Assembly: GCF_001708445.1 (NCBI RefSeq)
Contig: NZ_CP015637.1
Location: 434,001 to 498,000 of the forward strand
Length of the DNA stretch: 64,000 nucleotides
Reading direction: 5' to 3'
Source: Pseudomonas fluorescens
GTDB lineage: Bacteria; Pseudomonadota; Gammaproteobacteria; Pseudomonadales; Pseudomonadaceae
The translations under genes and the position numbers were made by a program. Under the pieces are notes generated by a model. It saw nothing but the letters and a program-made list of their open reading frames with translations, did no database searches and was not told the origin of the DNA. Of the stretch, positions 53,550 through 62,246 are shown one piece after another; the first letter of the stretch is position 1, and each line of letters begins with the position of its first letter.

Positions 53550-53981
53550 TTAACCCAGGTAATAGCCGATCGTCAGTCGGCCCCCTGACATAGGGCGATA
53601 GTATTTTCGAAGTACCGACGCTGTTTGGTTTGATCTGTCGGTCAAGCGATCGCCAATGGTGATGGAGAACACGTATTCGGGGTTGTGTTCCGTCCCTGGT
53701 ACTTCCGGGAACGCGCGATCATTTTTAACAGTAAAGACCACTTCGACTTTGCGCGCCGAGGCGGGCTCTGTTGTCGCTTTTTCTGAAAATACGGCTTCGA
53801 CGGTGTAGCGGTTTTTCTCCTCGCCCACGTCAGGCAGCAGCTTGTATGTTTTCTCGGTGCAAACGTAGGTCTTGTCTACGATCCACTCCTCACCGATTCT
53901 GATCAAAACATCTTCCGGCGCATCACCGACATAGCTGGATGTGCCGATGTTTTCTTGTTGAAGCATGATTTTCGTTTTCAT
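53550..53981 (-). CDS. Orphan hypothetical protein
   Basis: 143 residues, no signal peptide or membrane helix. It begins MKTKIMLQQENIGTSSY and ends RLTIGYYLG. The middle alternates charged and hydrophobic residues (YTVEAVFSEKATTEPASARK, then VEVVFTVKNDRAF), which suggests beta strands. I do not recognise it. Its codon use is noticeably more AT-rich than its neighbours, and it has its own AT-rich upstream region, so it may be an acquired gene. AGGAT stands before the ATG at 53981. Confidence 0.65.
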   Translation of the reverse strand: MKTKIMLQQENIGTSSYVGDAPEDVLIRIGEEWIVDKTYVCTEKTYKLLPDVGEEKNRYTVEAVFSEKATTEPASARKVEVVFTVKNDRAFPEVPGTEHNPEYVFSITIGDRLTDRSNQTASVLRKYYRPMSGGRLTIGYYLG

Positions 53982-54089
53982 TGATGTTGATCCTATGCGT
54001 AGTCGCGCTGCAGAAAAAACTGCACTTATCCCGAATACGGCAAGACAACGTTCAGGGCATACGATTCTATCTGCCTCTCGTGTGATCAA

Positions 54090-54111
54090 CACCTGTCAAC
54101 CTTGACAGGTG
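54090..54111. promoter_or_regulatory. 22-bp near-continuous dyad upstream of the orphan gene
   Basis: CACCTGTCAA (54090-54099) and TTGACAGGTG (54102-54111) are perfect inverse copies two bases apart, one base past the acyl-CoA dehydrogenase stop. It could be an operator for the orphan gene 109 nt downstream or a terminator for the dehydrogenase; no T-run follows on either strand. Confidence 0.45.
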
Positions 54112-54112
54112 C

Positions 54113-55915
54113 TTAGTACCATTTGTCCTGCATGTTCAGGCAGGTGTCATCCCTGTCCTCCAGCAGGCGCAATTCGTGATGACAACCCGGCACCTCCCAC
54201 GTCAGGAAATACCGCGCAGCCTGGAGCTTGCCTTTATAGAAGTCGACATCCGCTGCATTGCCCTTGGCCAACCCTTCCTCGGCGCGAATCGCCTGTTCCA
54301 GCCAGCGCCAACCGATCACCGTGTGCCCGAATACCTTCAGGTACAGCGCCGAGTTCGCCAGGCTGCTGTTGACCTTGCCTTGGGCGAGATCGGTCAGCAG
54401 GCCAATCGTGACGCTTTGCAGGCGGGCCACCAGGTGTTCCAGCGGTTCCCTCAGGGCGGTCAGCGAAGGGTATTTCTGCGCGCGTGCGCCGGTCTCGGCG
54501 ATCAACCGAATCAACTGTTTTAGACCAGCGCCGCCGTTCTGTGCGAGCTTGCGCCCGAGCAAATCCAGGGACTGGATGCCGTGGGTGCCTTCGTGGATCG
54601 GGTTCAGGCGGTTGTCGCGGTAGTACTGTTCCACCGGGTATTCACGGGTGTAACCGTGGCCGCCGAGGATCTGGATCGCCAGCTCGTTGGCCTTCAGGCA
54701 GAACTCCGAAGGCCAGGATTTGACGATGGGGGTGAGCAGGTCCAGCAGTTCGTGGGCTTGCCGGCGTTCGATGTCGGTGGCCAGGGTGGTGGTGTCATCG
54801 AACAGCCGCGCGGCATATAGGCCCAGGTCGAAGGCGCCTTCGACGTAGGCTTTCTGGGTCAGCAACATGCGCTTGATATCGGCGTGCTGGATGATGGACA
54901 CCGGTGCAGTGGTCGGGTCCTTGCTGTCCGGCAGGCGGCCTTGGGGGCGTTCGCGGGCGTACTCCAACGAGTAGAGGTAACCGGCGTAGCCGAGCATCAC
55001 CGCGCCCATGCCCACGCCGATACGTGCTTCGTTCATCATCTGGAACATGCAGCTCAGGCCCTGGTGGGGTTTGCCCACCAGGTAGCCGACGCAGTGGCCG
55101 TTATCGCCGAAATTCAGCGCTGTGGACGTGGTGCCGCGCCAACCCATCTTGTGGAACAGCCCGGCCAGCAACACATCGTTGCGCGCCCCCAGGCTGCCGT
55201 CGTCGTTGACGAGGAATTTGGGCACGATAAACAGCGAAATGCCCTTCACCCCGGCTGGTGCGTCCGGCAACTTGGCCAACACCATGTGCACAATGTTTTC
55301 CGACAGCGGATGGTCGCCGCCGGAGATGAAGATCTTGTTGCCCTTGAGGCGATAGCTGCCGTCGGCCGCAGGCTCCGCGCGGGTTCGGATATCTGATAGG
55401 GAGGAGCCGGCATGGGGTTCGGTCAGCGCCATGGTGCCGAAGAAGCGGCCCTCGATCATCGGCTGCAGGAAGCGTTGTTTCTGCTCCTCGGTGCCGAAGC
55501 TTTCGATCAGGTTGGCTGCGCCCATGGTCAGGAACGGGTAGGAAGTAGAGGCGGCGTTGGCGGCTTGGAAGTGGGCGAAACAGGCCTGGGACAGCAGGGT
55601 GGGTAGCTGCATGCCACCGGCTTCGAAACTGCGCGCAGCATTGAGGAAACCGGCTTCCAGAAAGGCATCCACGGCGGGTTTCACTTCTGGAATCAGAATT
55701 GCCTTGCCGTCTTCGTAGCGCGGTTCGTTTTCGTCGTTTTTGCGGTTATGCGGCGCGAAGTACTTTTCCGCGATGCTGCGCGCGGTGCTGATCGCGGCGT
55801 CGAAGGTTTCGCGGTTGTGTTCGGCAAACCGCTCGCGCTGGGTCAGGCCCTCGGCGTCGAGGACTTCGTACAGCTCGAAAGCCAGATTGCGGGAACTGAG
55901 GAGCGTCTCGGACAT
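54113..55915 (-). CDS. Acyl-CoA dehydrogenase (long, DmdC-like group)
   Basis: 600 residues, about 200 longer than a classical acyl-CoA dehydrogenase, as in the group that includes DmdC. FAD-binding stretches are FFGTMALTEPHAGSSLSDIR and FISGGDHPLSENIVHMVLAK; IQILGGHGYTREYPVEQYYR is the third family block, followed by NPIHEGTHGIQSLDLLGRK with the likely catalytic glutamate. A C-terminal helical domain follows. Substrate chain is unknown. Single gene, no beta-oxidation partner nearby. Confidence 0.9.
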   Translation of the reverse strand: MSETLLSSRNLAFELYEVLDAEGLTQRERFAEHNRETFDAAISTARSIAEKYFAPHNRKNDENEPRYEDGKAILIPEVKPAVDAFLEAGFLNAARSFEAGGMQLPTLLSQACFAHFQAANAASTSYPFLTMGAANLIESFGTEEQKQRFLQPMIEGRFFGTMALTEPHAGSSLSDIRTRAEPAADGSYRLKGNKIFISGGDHPLSENIVHMVLAKLPDAPAGVKGISLFIVPKFLVNDDGSLGARNDVLLAGLFHKMGWRGTTSTALNFGDNGHCVGYLVGKPHQGLSCMFQMMNEARIGVGMGAVMLGYAGYLYSLEYARERPQGRLPDSKDPTTAPVSIIQHADIKRMLLTQKAYVEGAFDLGLYAARLFDDTTTLATDIERRQAHELLDLLTPIVKSWPSEFCLKANELAIQILGGHGYTREYPVEQYYRDNRLNPIHEGTHGIQSLDLLGRKLAQNGGAGLKQLIRLIAETGARAQKYPSLTALREPLEHLVARLQSVTIGLLTDLAQGKVNSSLANSALYLKVFGHTVIGWRWLEQAIRAEEGLAKGNAADVDFYKGKLQAARYFLTWEVPGCHHELRLLEDRDDTCLNMQDKWY

Positions 55916-56034
55916 GGCGGCTTACCTATATGGAGTAGGCCGGAGTCTAAGTGCGCGAATAGAGGCTGGATAGCAAGATTGATTTGGGTGATGAAGAGGC
56001 AGAACGCGGGGAGGGGAATTGAAAGGCGATCAAA

Positions 56035-56122
56035 TGTGGGAGGGGGCTTGCCCCGATAGCAGTGTGTCAGTATCCGATGGACTGACTGATACTCCGCTAT
56101 CGGGGGCAAGCCCCCTCTCACA
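56035..56122. repeat. REPIN-type element, second family
   Basis: TGTGGGAGGGGGCTTGCCCC and the inverse GGGGCAAGCCCCCTCTCACA flank about 48 nt with two short internal GACTGA/TCAGT-type segments. Same family as 50894-50980. It lies between the putA 3' end and the acyl-CoA dehydrogenase 5' end. Confidence 0.85.
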
Positions 56123-56144
56123 TGTTGACCGTGTTTCGTCAGGG

Positions 56145-59100
56145 TTAGCCGATGGTCATCAGGCTGGCGTTGCCGCCCGCCGCAGCGGTGTTGACGCTCA
56201 ACGCTCGCTCGATCACCAGGCGCTCCAGGGCAATCGCCGTTTCCCCTTGGGACAGACCATGCACGCCGACAATCGCCCCGCCACGCTGGGCCACTTGCTG
56301 GCACACCGCACGCAGTTGGTCGGAATCGCCGTGGTGCAGGACCGCGTCGAACACCACTTCGTCTTTGGTCCAGTCCGCCACGCGTTTGATCTTCGCCTGA
56401 ATCTCCTTCGGCAGGCGTGTGAACACGGCTTTGGTCAGGTCAGTTTCCGGCCATACCGCTGAACCGCCAACGGCCAAGACCGCCGCGAGCTGGGTCAGCA
56501 GGTCGCCTTCGACTTCCGCCAGGCACAACACGTGCTCGCGAGGCAGGATGGCGTAGCTGTTGCGCTCGCCGGTCGGGCCGGCCAGTTGGCGAGTGATACC
56601 GCTTTGCGATTGCGCGGCGAACTGCGTGCACAGGGCGCTCAGTTCGCTGAACTTATTGCTGTCGGCCCAGGTTTTCAGGGCGTTCAGCGGTTGGCTCATG
56701 GCGTCGCGCAGGCGCACATCGGGTGCAGTCAGCTTGTCGCCGCGTACGAAGGATTGCTCGATGGCATCCGTAGGACGGGTCGACAGCAGGCGATACAGGT
56801 ACAACGGGCCACCGGCTTTCGGGCCGGTCCCCGACAGGCCTTCGCCGCCGAATGGCTGTACGCCGACCACGGCCCCGACGATGTTGCGGTTCACATAGAC
56901 GTTACCGGCATTGACGTTGTCGATCACCTTGGCGATGGTCTCGTCGATGCGGGTATGCACACCCAGGGTCAGACCGTAGCCGGAGGCGTTGATCTGGCCG
57001 ATGAGCTGGTCGATTTCTTTGCGCTTGTAGCGCACCACGTGCAGTACCGGGCCGAAGATTTCCCGTTGCAGCTCGTCGAAGCTTTCCAGCTCGATCAGGG
57101 TCGGCATCACGAAGGTGCCGCGCTTGATCTCTTCGCCATCGGCAATCGCCACTTGGTACACATTGCGGCCTTTGTCACGCATGGCCTGGATATGTTTCTC
57201 GATGCCGGCCTTGGCTTCGGCGTCGATCACCGGGCCGATATCCACCGACAGGCGCTCCGGGTTGCCCAGGCGGCATTCCGCCATGGCGCCCTTGAGCATT
57301 TCGATCACGCGGTCTGCCGAATCTTCCTGCAGGCACAGGACGCGCAGGGCCGAGCAACGCTGGCCGGCGCTATCAAACGCGGACGACACCACATCGATGA
57401 CCACTTGTTCGGTCAGCGCCGAGGAGTCGACGATCATTGCGTTCTGGCCGCCGGTTTCGGCGATCAGCGGGATCGGACGACCCTGGGCATCCAGGCGCCC
57501 GGCGACGCTGCGTTGCAGCAGGCGCGCGACTTCGGTGGAACCGGTGAACATCACGCCTTTGACGCGATCATCACCGACCAGGCGTGCCCCCACGCTTTCA
57601 CCCTGGCCTGGCAGCAGTTGCAGCACGCCTTCCGGGATACCGGCTTCGAGCAGGATGCGCACGGCTTGGGCGGCAACCAGTGGGGTCTGTTCGGCAGGCT
57701 TGGCCAGCACCGGGTTACCGGCGGCCAGTGCCGCGGCGACTTGGCCGCTGAAGATCGCCAATGGGAAGTTCCATGGGCTGATGCAGACCACCGGGCCCAA
57801 CGGGCGGTGGGCATCGTTGGTGAAGTCGTTGCGCGCCTGTACCGCGTAGTAGCGCAGGAAGTCCACGGCTTCACGCACTTCGGCGATGGCGTTGGCGAAG
57901 GTCTTGCCGGCTTCGCGTGCCAGCAGGCCCATCAGTGGCTGGATCTCGCCTTCCATCAGGTCGGCGGCCCGTTCCAGGATCGCGGCGCGCTCGGCGGGCG
58001 GGGTGGCCTGCCAGATCGGGCCGGCGTTGATGGCGCACTGGATCGCGTTATCGACGTCTTCGACGGTGGCTTCCTGTACGTGGCCGACCACATCGCGCAG
58101 GTCGGACGGGTTCAATACCGCTGCCGCTGCTTGATTGCTGGCGGCGCATCCGAGCATCGGCGCGGCTTTCCAGTCGTTGTGCGCAGTGGCCAGCAGGGCG
58201 CAGGAGAGCGACGCCAAGCGGTGTTCGTTGGCCAGGTCGATACCGGCCGAGTTGGCGCGGTCGCTGCCGTACAGGTCACGCGGCAGCGGGATGCGCGGGT
58301 GCGGCAGGCCGAAGCCGCCTTCCAGCGTCGCCATCTGCTCGATGCTGGCCACTGGATCGGCCACCAGCTCCTGAATCGAGATCGATTGGTCGGCGATACG
58401 GTTGACGAACGAGGTGTTGGCGCCGTTTTCCAGCAGGCGGCGTACCAGGTAGGCCAGCAGTGTTTCGTGGGTGCCGACCGGTGCATAGACGCGGCACGGA
58501 CGGTTCAGCTTGCCTTCCGACACCTTGCCCACGACCTGTTCGTACAGGGGTTCACCCATGCCATGCAGGCATTGGAACTCGTACTGGCCGGGGTAATAGT
58601 TCTGACCGGCGATATGGTAGATGGCCGACAGCGTATGGGCGTTGTGCGTGGCGAACTGAGGGTAGATGGCTTCCGGCACCGACAGCAGTTTGCGTGCGCA
58701 GGCAATGTAGGAAACGTCGGTGTACACCTTGCGTGTGTATACCGGGTAGCCTTCCAGGCCTTCGACCTGGGCGCGCTTGATTTCGCTGTCCCAGTAAGCG
58801 CCTTTCACCAGGCGGATCATCAGGCGATGGCGGCTGCGGCGCGCCAGGTCGATGACGTAGTCGATCACATACGGGCAGCGCTTCTGGTACGCCTGGATCA
58901 CGAAACCGATGCCGTTCCAGCCGGTCAGTTGCGGCTCGAAGCACAGGCGTTCGAGCAGGTCCAGGGACAGCTCCAGGCGGTCGGCTTCCTCGGCGTCGAT
59001 GTTCAGGCCGATATCGTATTGCTTGGCCAGCAGGGTCAGGGACAGCAGGCGCGGGTACAGCTCGTCCATCACGCGTTCGTACTGCGCGCGGCTGTAGCGC

Positions 59101-60098
59101 GGGTGCAGTGCCGACAACTTGATGGAGATGCCCGGGCCTTCATAAATCCCGCGACCATGGGACGCTTTGCCGATGGAATGAATGGCTTGTTCGTACGACG
59201 CGAGGTATTTCTGCGCATCGTGTTCGGTCAGTGCGGCTTCACCGAGCATGTCATAGGAATAGCGGAAACCCTTGGCTTCGAACTTGCTCGCATTGGCCAG
59301 GGCTTCGGCGATGGTTTCGCCGGTGACAAATTGTTCGCCCATCAGGCGCATGGCCATGTCGACGCCCTTGCGGATCATCGGCTCGCCGCTCTTGCCGATG
59401 ATGCGGCTCAGGGACGAGGTGAGGCCGGCTTCGTTGTGGGTGGCGACCAGTTTCCCGGTCAGCAGCAAGCCCCAGGTGGCGGCATTGACGAACAGCGACG
59501 GGCTGTTGCCCAGGTGCGGCTGCCAGTTGCCGGTGCTGATCTTGTCGCGGATCAGCGCGTCACGCGTGCCTTTGTCCGGGATGCGCAGCAGCGCTTCGGC
59601 CAGGCACATCAGTGCCACGCCTTCCTGGGATGACAGGGAAAACTCCTGCAACAGGCCCTGGACAATACCGGCACGGCCGCCGGCGCTCTTCTGGTTGCGC
59701 AGTTTTTCGGCAATCGAAGCGGCCAGCTTGTTGGTGGCTTCGGCCATCTGCGCTGGCAGGCGAGCCTGCTCGATGAGCATCGGCACCACTTCTGGCTCGG
59801 GGCGACGGTAAGCGGCGGTGATCGAGGCGCGCAGTACCGATTGCGGCAGGATGCTCTCGGCGAACTCCAGGAAGCATTGGTGGGCGTGGTCGGCCTGAAC
59901 CTCACCGGCATCATCGGCATCCTTGCTGCTCAAGCCATTGAGCTCGGTCAGGGTTGCACCACCCTCGAGTTTCTCCAGGTAATTGAAAATCGCCTGCTTG
60001 ATCAGCCAGTGCGGCGTGCGATCAATGGAGGTCGCGGCGGCCTTCAGGCGCTCGCGGGTCGGGTCGTCGAGTTTGACCCCAAGGGTGGTCGTAGCCAT
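56145..60098 (-). CDS. putA: Trifunctional PutA: repressor, proline dehydrogenase and P5C dehydrogenase
   Basis: 1317 residues. The ribbon-helix-helix DNA-binding domain is at 1-47 (MATTTLGVKLDDPTRERLKA). The FAD-dependent proline dehydrogenase barrel (about 250-570) contains GLNIDAEEADRLELSLDLLE and RLVKGAYWDSEIK. The aldehyde dehydrogenase domain (about 650-1110) has ISPWNFPLAIFSGQVAAAL and the catalytic cysteine in GQRCSALRVLC. It oxidises proline to glutamate at the membrane and represses put genes without proline. GAGGATAAG precedes the ATG at 60098. Five GTTGCA operator boxes lie upstream. Confidence 0.97.
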   Translation of the reverse strand: MATTTLGVKLDDPTRERLKAAATSIDRTPHWLIKQAIFNYLEKLEGGATLTELNGLSSKDADDAGEVQADHAHQCFLEFAESILPQSVLRASITAAYRRPEPEVVPMLIEQARLPAQMAEATNKLAASIAEKLRNQKSAGGRAGIVQGLLQEFSLSSQEGVALMCLAEALLRIPDKGTRDALIRDKISTGNWQPHLGNSPSLFVNAATWGLLLTGKLVATHNEAGLTSSLSRIIGKSGEPMIRKGVDMAMRLMGEQFVTGETIAEALANASKFEAKGFRYSYDMLGEAALTEHDAQKYLASYEQAIHSIGKASHGRGIYEGPGISIKLSALHPRYSRAQYERVMDELYPRLLSLTLLAKQYDIGLNIDAEEADRLELSLDLLERLCFEPQLTGWNGIGFVIQAYQKRCPYVIDYVIDLARRSRHRLMIRLVKGAYWDSEIKRAQVEGLEGYPVYTRKVYTDVSYIACARKLLSVPEAIYPQFATHNAHTLSAIYHIAGQNYYPGQYEFQCLHGMGEPLYEQVVGKVSEGKLNRPCRVYAPVGTHETLLAYLVRRLLENGANTSFVNRIADQSISIQELVADPVASIEQMATLEGGFGLPHPRIPLPRDLYGSDRANSAGIDLANEHRLASLSCALLATAHNDWKAAPMLGCAASNQAAAAVLNPSDLRDVVGHVQEATVEDVDNAIQCAINAGPIWQATPPAERAAILERAADLMEGEIQPLMGLLAREAGKTFANAIAEVREAVDFLRYYAVQARNDFTNDAHRPLGPVVCISPWNFPLAIFSGQVAAALAAGNPVLAKPAEQTPLVAAQAVRILLEAGIPEGVLQLLPGQGESVGARLVGDDRVKGVMFTGSTEVARLLQRSVAGRLDAQGRPIPLIAETGGQNAMIVDSSALTEQVVIDVVSSAFDSAGQRCSALRVLCLQEDSADRVIEMLKGAMAECRLGNPERLSVDIGPVIDAEAKAGIEKHIQAMRDKGRNVYQVAIADGEEIKRGTFVMPTLIELESFDELQREIFGPVLHVVRYKRKEIDQLIGQINASGYGLTLGVHTRIDETIAKVIDNVNAGNVYVNRNIVGAVVGVQPFGGEGLSGTGPKAGGPLYLYRLLSTRPTDAIEQSFVRGDKLTAPDVRLRDAMSQPLNALKTWADSNKFSELSALCTQFAAQSQSGITRQLAGPTGERNSYAILPREHVLCLAEVEGDLLTQLAAVLAVGGSAVWPETDLTKAVFTRLPKEIQAKIKRVADWTKDEVVFDAVLHHGDSDQLRAVCQQVAQRGGAIVGVHGLSQGETAIALERLVIERALSVNTAAAGGNASLMTIG

Positions 60099-60559
60099 TT
60101 TCTTATCCTCATGGGTGCCACTACCGAGTGGCATCAGCTGGCGGCAAGATTAGCTTTGCGCATGAAGAGGTGCAACCGGGTGCAACCCTTTTTGTTCAGG
60201 AAATTTTCGATGCTTCATCGGAAAAAAACCGGCCTTCGACGGAATCGGCTTGGTATTGGTGCATTTTCTTCTGAGATCGGCTGTTCTTGCTCCGAAAAGG
60301 AGCAAAAACACGCTGTTTTCTCGAATTTACACCTGGGTGCAACTTATTCCCCAGAAACTGGTTGCACCTTATTTGCTTTGTTGAATAGCATTCGCGCCCA
60401 AGGTGCAACCGCCTTCAGGGTTCGGTTCATCGGCTGGCGGCTTTCCTGGGGAAACGCCAGTCATAAATGCACGGCACGCCGGTTCGTCTACCCCACTATC
60501 CACGGGTGGCCGTCCGACAGACCGTCGCTACATAAAAACAAAGCCAGGGCGTCACTCTA
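60099..60559. promoter_or_regulatory. putA-putP divergent control region with PutA operators
   Basis: 461 nt holding both promoters. Five GTTGCA/TGCAAC boxes, the known PutA recognition sequence, are present: 60171-60176, 60181-60186, 60338-60343, 60361-60366 and 60404-60409. The first two are 10 bp apart, so they face the same side of the helix. The middle part (60190-60370) is AT-rich. No gene is visible in it. Confidence 0.85.
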
Positions 60560-62044
60560 ATGAGCGTTAGCAATCCCACCCTGATCACGTTTGTGATCTA
60601 CATCGCAGCAATGGTACTGATCGGCCTCATGGCCTATCGCTCCACCAACAACCTTTCCGATTACATCCTGGGCGGCCGCAGCCTCGGTAGCGTGGTGACG
60701 GCCTTGTCGGCCGGAGCTTCCGACATGAGTGGCTGGTTGTTGATGGGCTTGCCGGGCGCAATCTACATGTCCGGCCTGTCGGAAAGCTGGATCGCCATCG
60801 GCCTGATCGTCGGTGCCTACCTCAACTGGCTGTTCGTGGCCGGTCGCCTGCGGGTACAGACCGAACATAACGGCGACGCCTTGACCCTGCCGGACTACTT
60901 CTCCAGCCGTTTCGAAGACAAGAGTGGCCTGCTGCGGATCATCTCCGCGGTGGTGATCCTGGTGTTCTTCACCATCTATTGCGCCTCCGGCATCGTGGCC
61001 GGTGCCCGTCTGTTCGAAAGCACCTTTGGGATGTCCTACGAGACGGCCTTGTGGGCGGGTGCTGCGGCGACGATTGCCTACACCTTCGTCGGTGGTTTCC
61101 TGGCGGTGAGCTGGACCGACACCGTACAAGCCACCCTGATGATCTTCGCGCTGATCCTGACGCCGATCATCGTGCTGTTGGCCACCGGTGGCGTCGATAC
61201 CACCTTCCTGGCGATCGAAGCGAAGAACCCCGACAACTTCAACATGCTGAAAAACACCACCTTCATCGGCGTCATTTCGCTGATGGGCTGGGGCCTGGGT
61301 TATTTCGGCCAGCCGCATATCCTCGCGCGTTTCATGGCGGCGGACTCGGTGAAGTCGATCGCCAACGCACGACGCATCTCCATGACCTGGATGATCCTGT
61401 GCCTGGGCGGCACCGTCGCCGTAGGCTTCTTCGGTATTGCTTACTTCTCGGCGCACCCGGAAGTGGCCGGCCCGGTCAATGAGAACCACGAGCGTGTGTT
61501 CATCGAGCTGGCCAAGCTGCTGTTCAACCCCTGGATCGCGGGTGTGCTGCTGTCAGCCATCCTGGCGGCGGTGATGAGTACCCTGAGCTGCCAGTTGCTG
61601 GTGTGCTCCAGCGCCCTGACCGAAGACTTCTACAAGACTTTCCTGCGCAAGAACGCCTCCCAGGTTGAACTGGTGTGGGTCGGTCGCGCCATGGTGCTGC
61701 TGGTGGCCTTGATCGCCATCGCCATGGCCGCCAACCCGAACAACCGTGTCCTCGGCCTGGTCAGTTATGCCTGGGCCGGTTTCGGTGCGGCATTCGGCCC
61801 TGTGGTGCTGATCTCGGTGATCTGGAAACACATGACCCGTAACGGCGCACTGGCCGGTATCCTGGTCGGCGCGATTACGGTGATCGTGTGGAAGCATTTC
61901 GCGTTACTGGGCCTGTACGAAATCATTCCAGGCTTCATCTTTGCCAGCCTGGCGATCTACATCGTCAGCAAGCTGGGCGCACCGACTGCCGGTATGGTCG
62001 AGCGTTTTGATGCAGCGGAAAAAGACTACAACCTCAACAAGTAA
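60560..62044 (+). CDS. putP: Sodium/proline symporter PutP
   Basis: 494-residue inner-membrane symporter of the SSS family with 13 expected helices. Hallmarks include ILGGRSLGSVVTALSAGASD, MSGWLLMGLPGAIYMSGLSE and GWGLGYFGQPHILARFMA, the sodium- and proline-binding regions. It imports proline for PutA. The ATG at 60560 lies at the end of the operator region. A strong terminator follows. Length matches E. coli PutP (502). Confidence 0.97.
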   Translation: MSVSNPTLITFVIYIAAMVLIGLMAYRSTNNLSDYILGGRSLGSVVTALSAGASDMSGWLLMGLPGAIYMSGLSESWIAIGLIVGAYLNWLFVAGRLRVQTEHNGDALTLPDYFSSRFEDKSGLLRIISAVVILVFFTIYCASGIVAGARLFESTFGMSYETALWAGAAATIAYTFVGGFLAVSWTDTVQATLMIFALILTPIIVLLATGGVDTTFLAIEAKNPDNFNMLKNTTFIGVISLMGWGLGYFGQPHILARFMAADSVKSIANARRISMTWMILCLGGTVAVGFFGIAYFSAHPEVAGPVNENHERVFIELAKLLFNPWIAGVLLSAILAAVMSTLSCQLLVCSSALTEDFYKTFLRKNASQVELVWVGRAMVLLVALIAIAMAANPNNRVLGLVSYAWAGFGAAFGPVVLISVIWKHMTRNGALAGILVGAITVIVWKHFALLGLYEIIPGFIFASLAIYIVSKLGAPTAGMVERFDAAEKDYNLNK

Positions 62045-62076
62045 TTCGCCGAGTGCTGAGCACTCGTTGAGTTGAG

Positions 62077-62112
62077 AAAGGCCCGCCTCCTTCGGATGGC
62101 GGGCCTTTTTTT
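62077..62112 (+). terminator. Intrinsic terminator of putP
   Basis: AAAGGCCCGCC and GGCGGGCCTTT form an 11-bp stem with a TTCG-type inner loop, followed by a run of T. A small second dyad (GAGTGCT-G-AGCACTC, 62051-62065) precedes it, just after the putP stop. Confidence 0.92.
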
Positions 62113-62246
62113 GGCCTGCGATTCGTTCGGCTCTAAGAAAACCCAGACGCTCAGTTGTAGGGATTTACTGATTTGCCTGAAGCATGCCCAGTGGGGTGTG
62201 GGGCTGGTGCAAAATCGCTCGCCCACCCTTTGCAGAGAAACACCGG

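Noticed and set aside
56532..59633. A 1033-codon open frame on the + strand opposite putA
   Set aside because: It is fully antisense to the clear putA gene. Long mirror frames are usual in GC-rich coding DNA, and the translation is low-complexity (Gln, His, Gly, Arg rich) with no domain.
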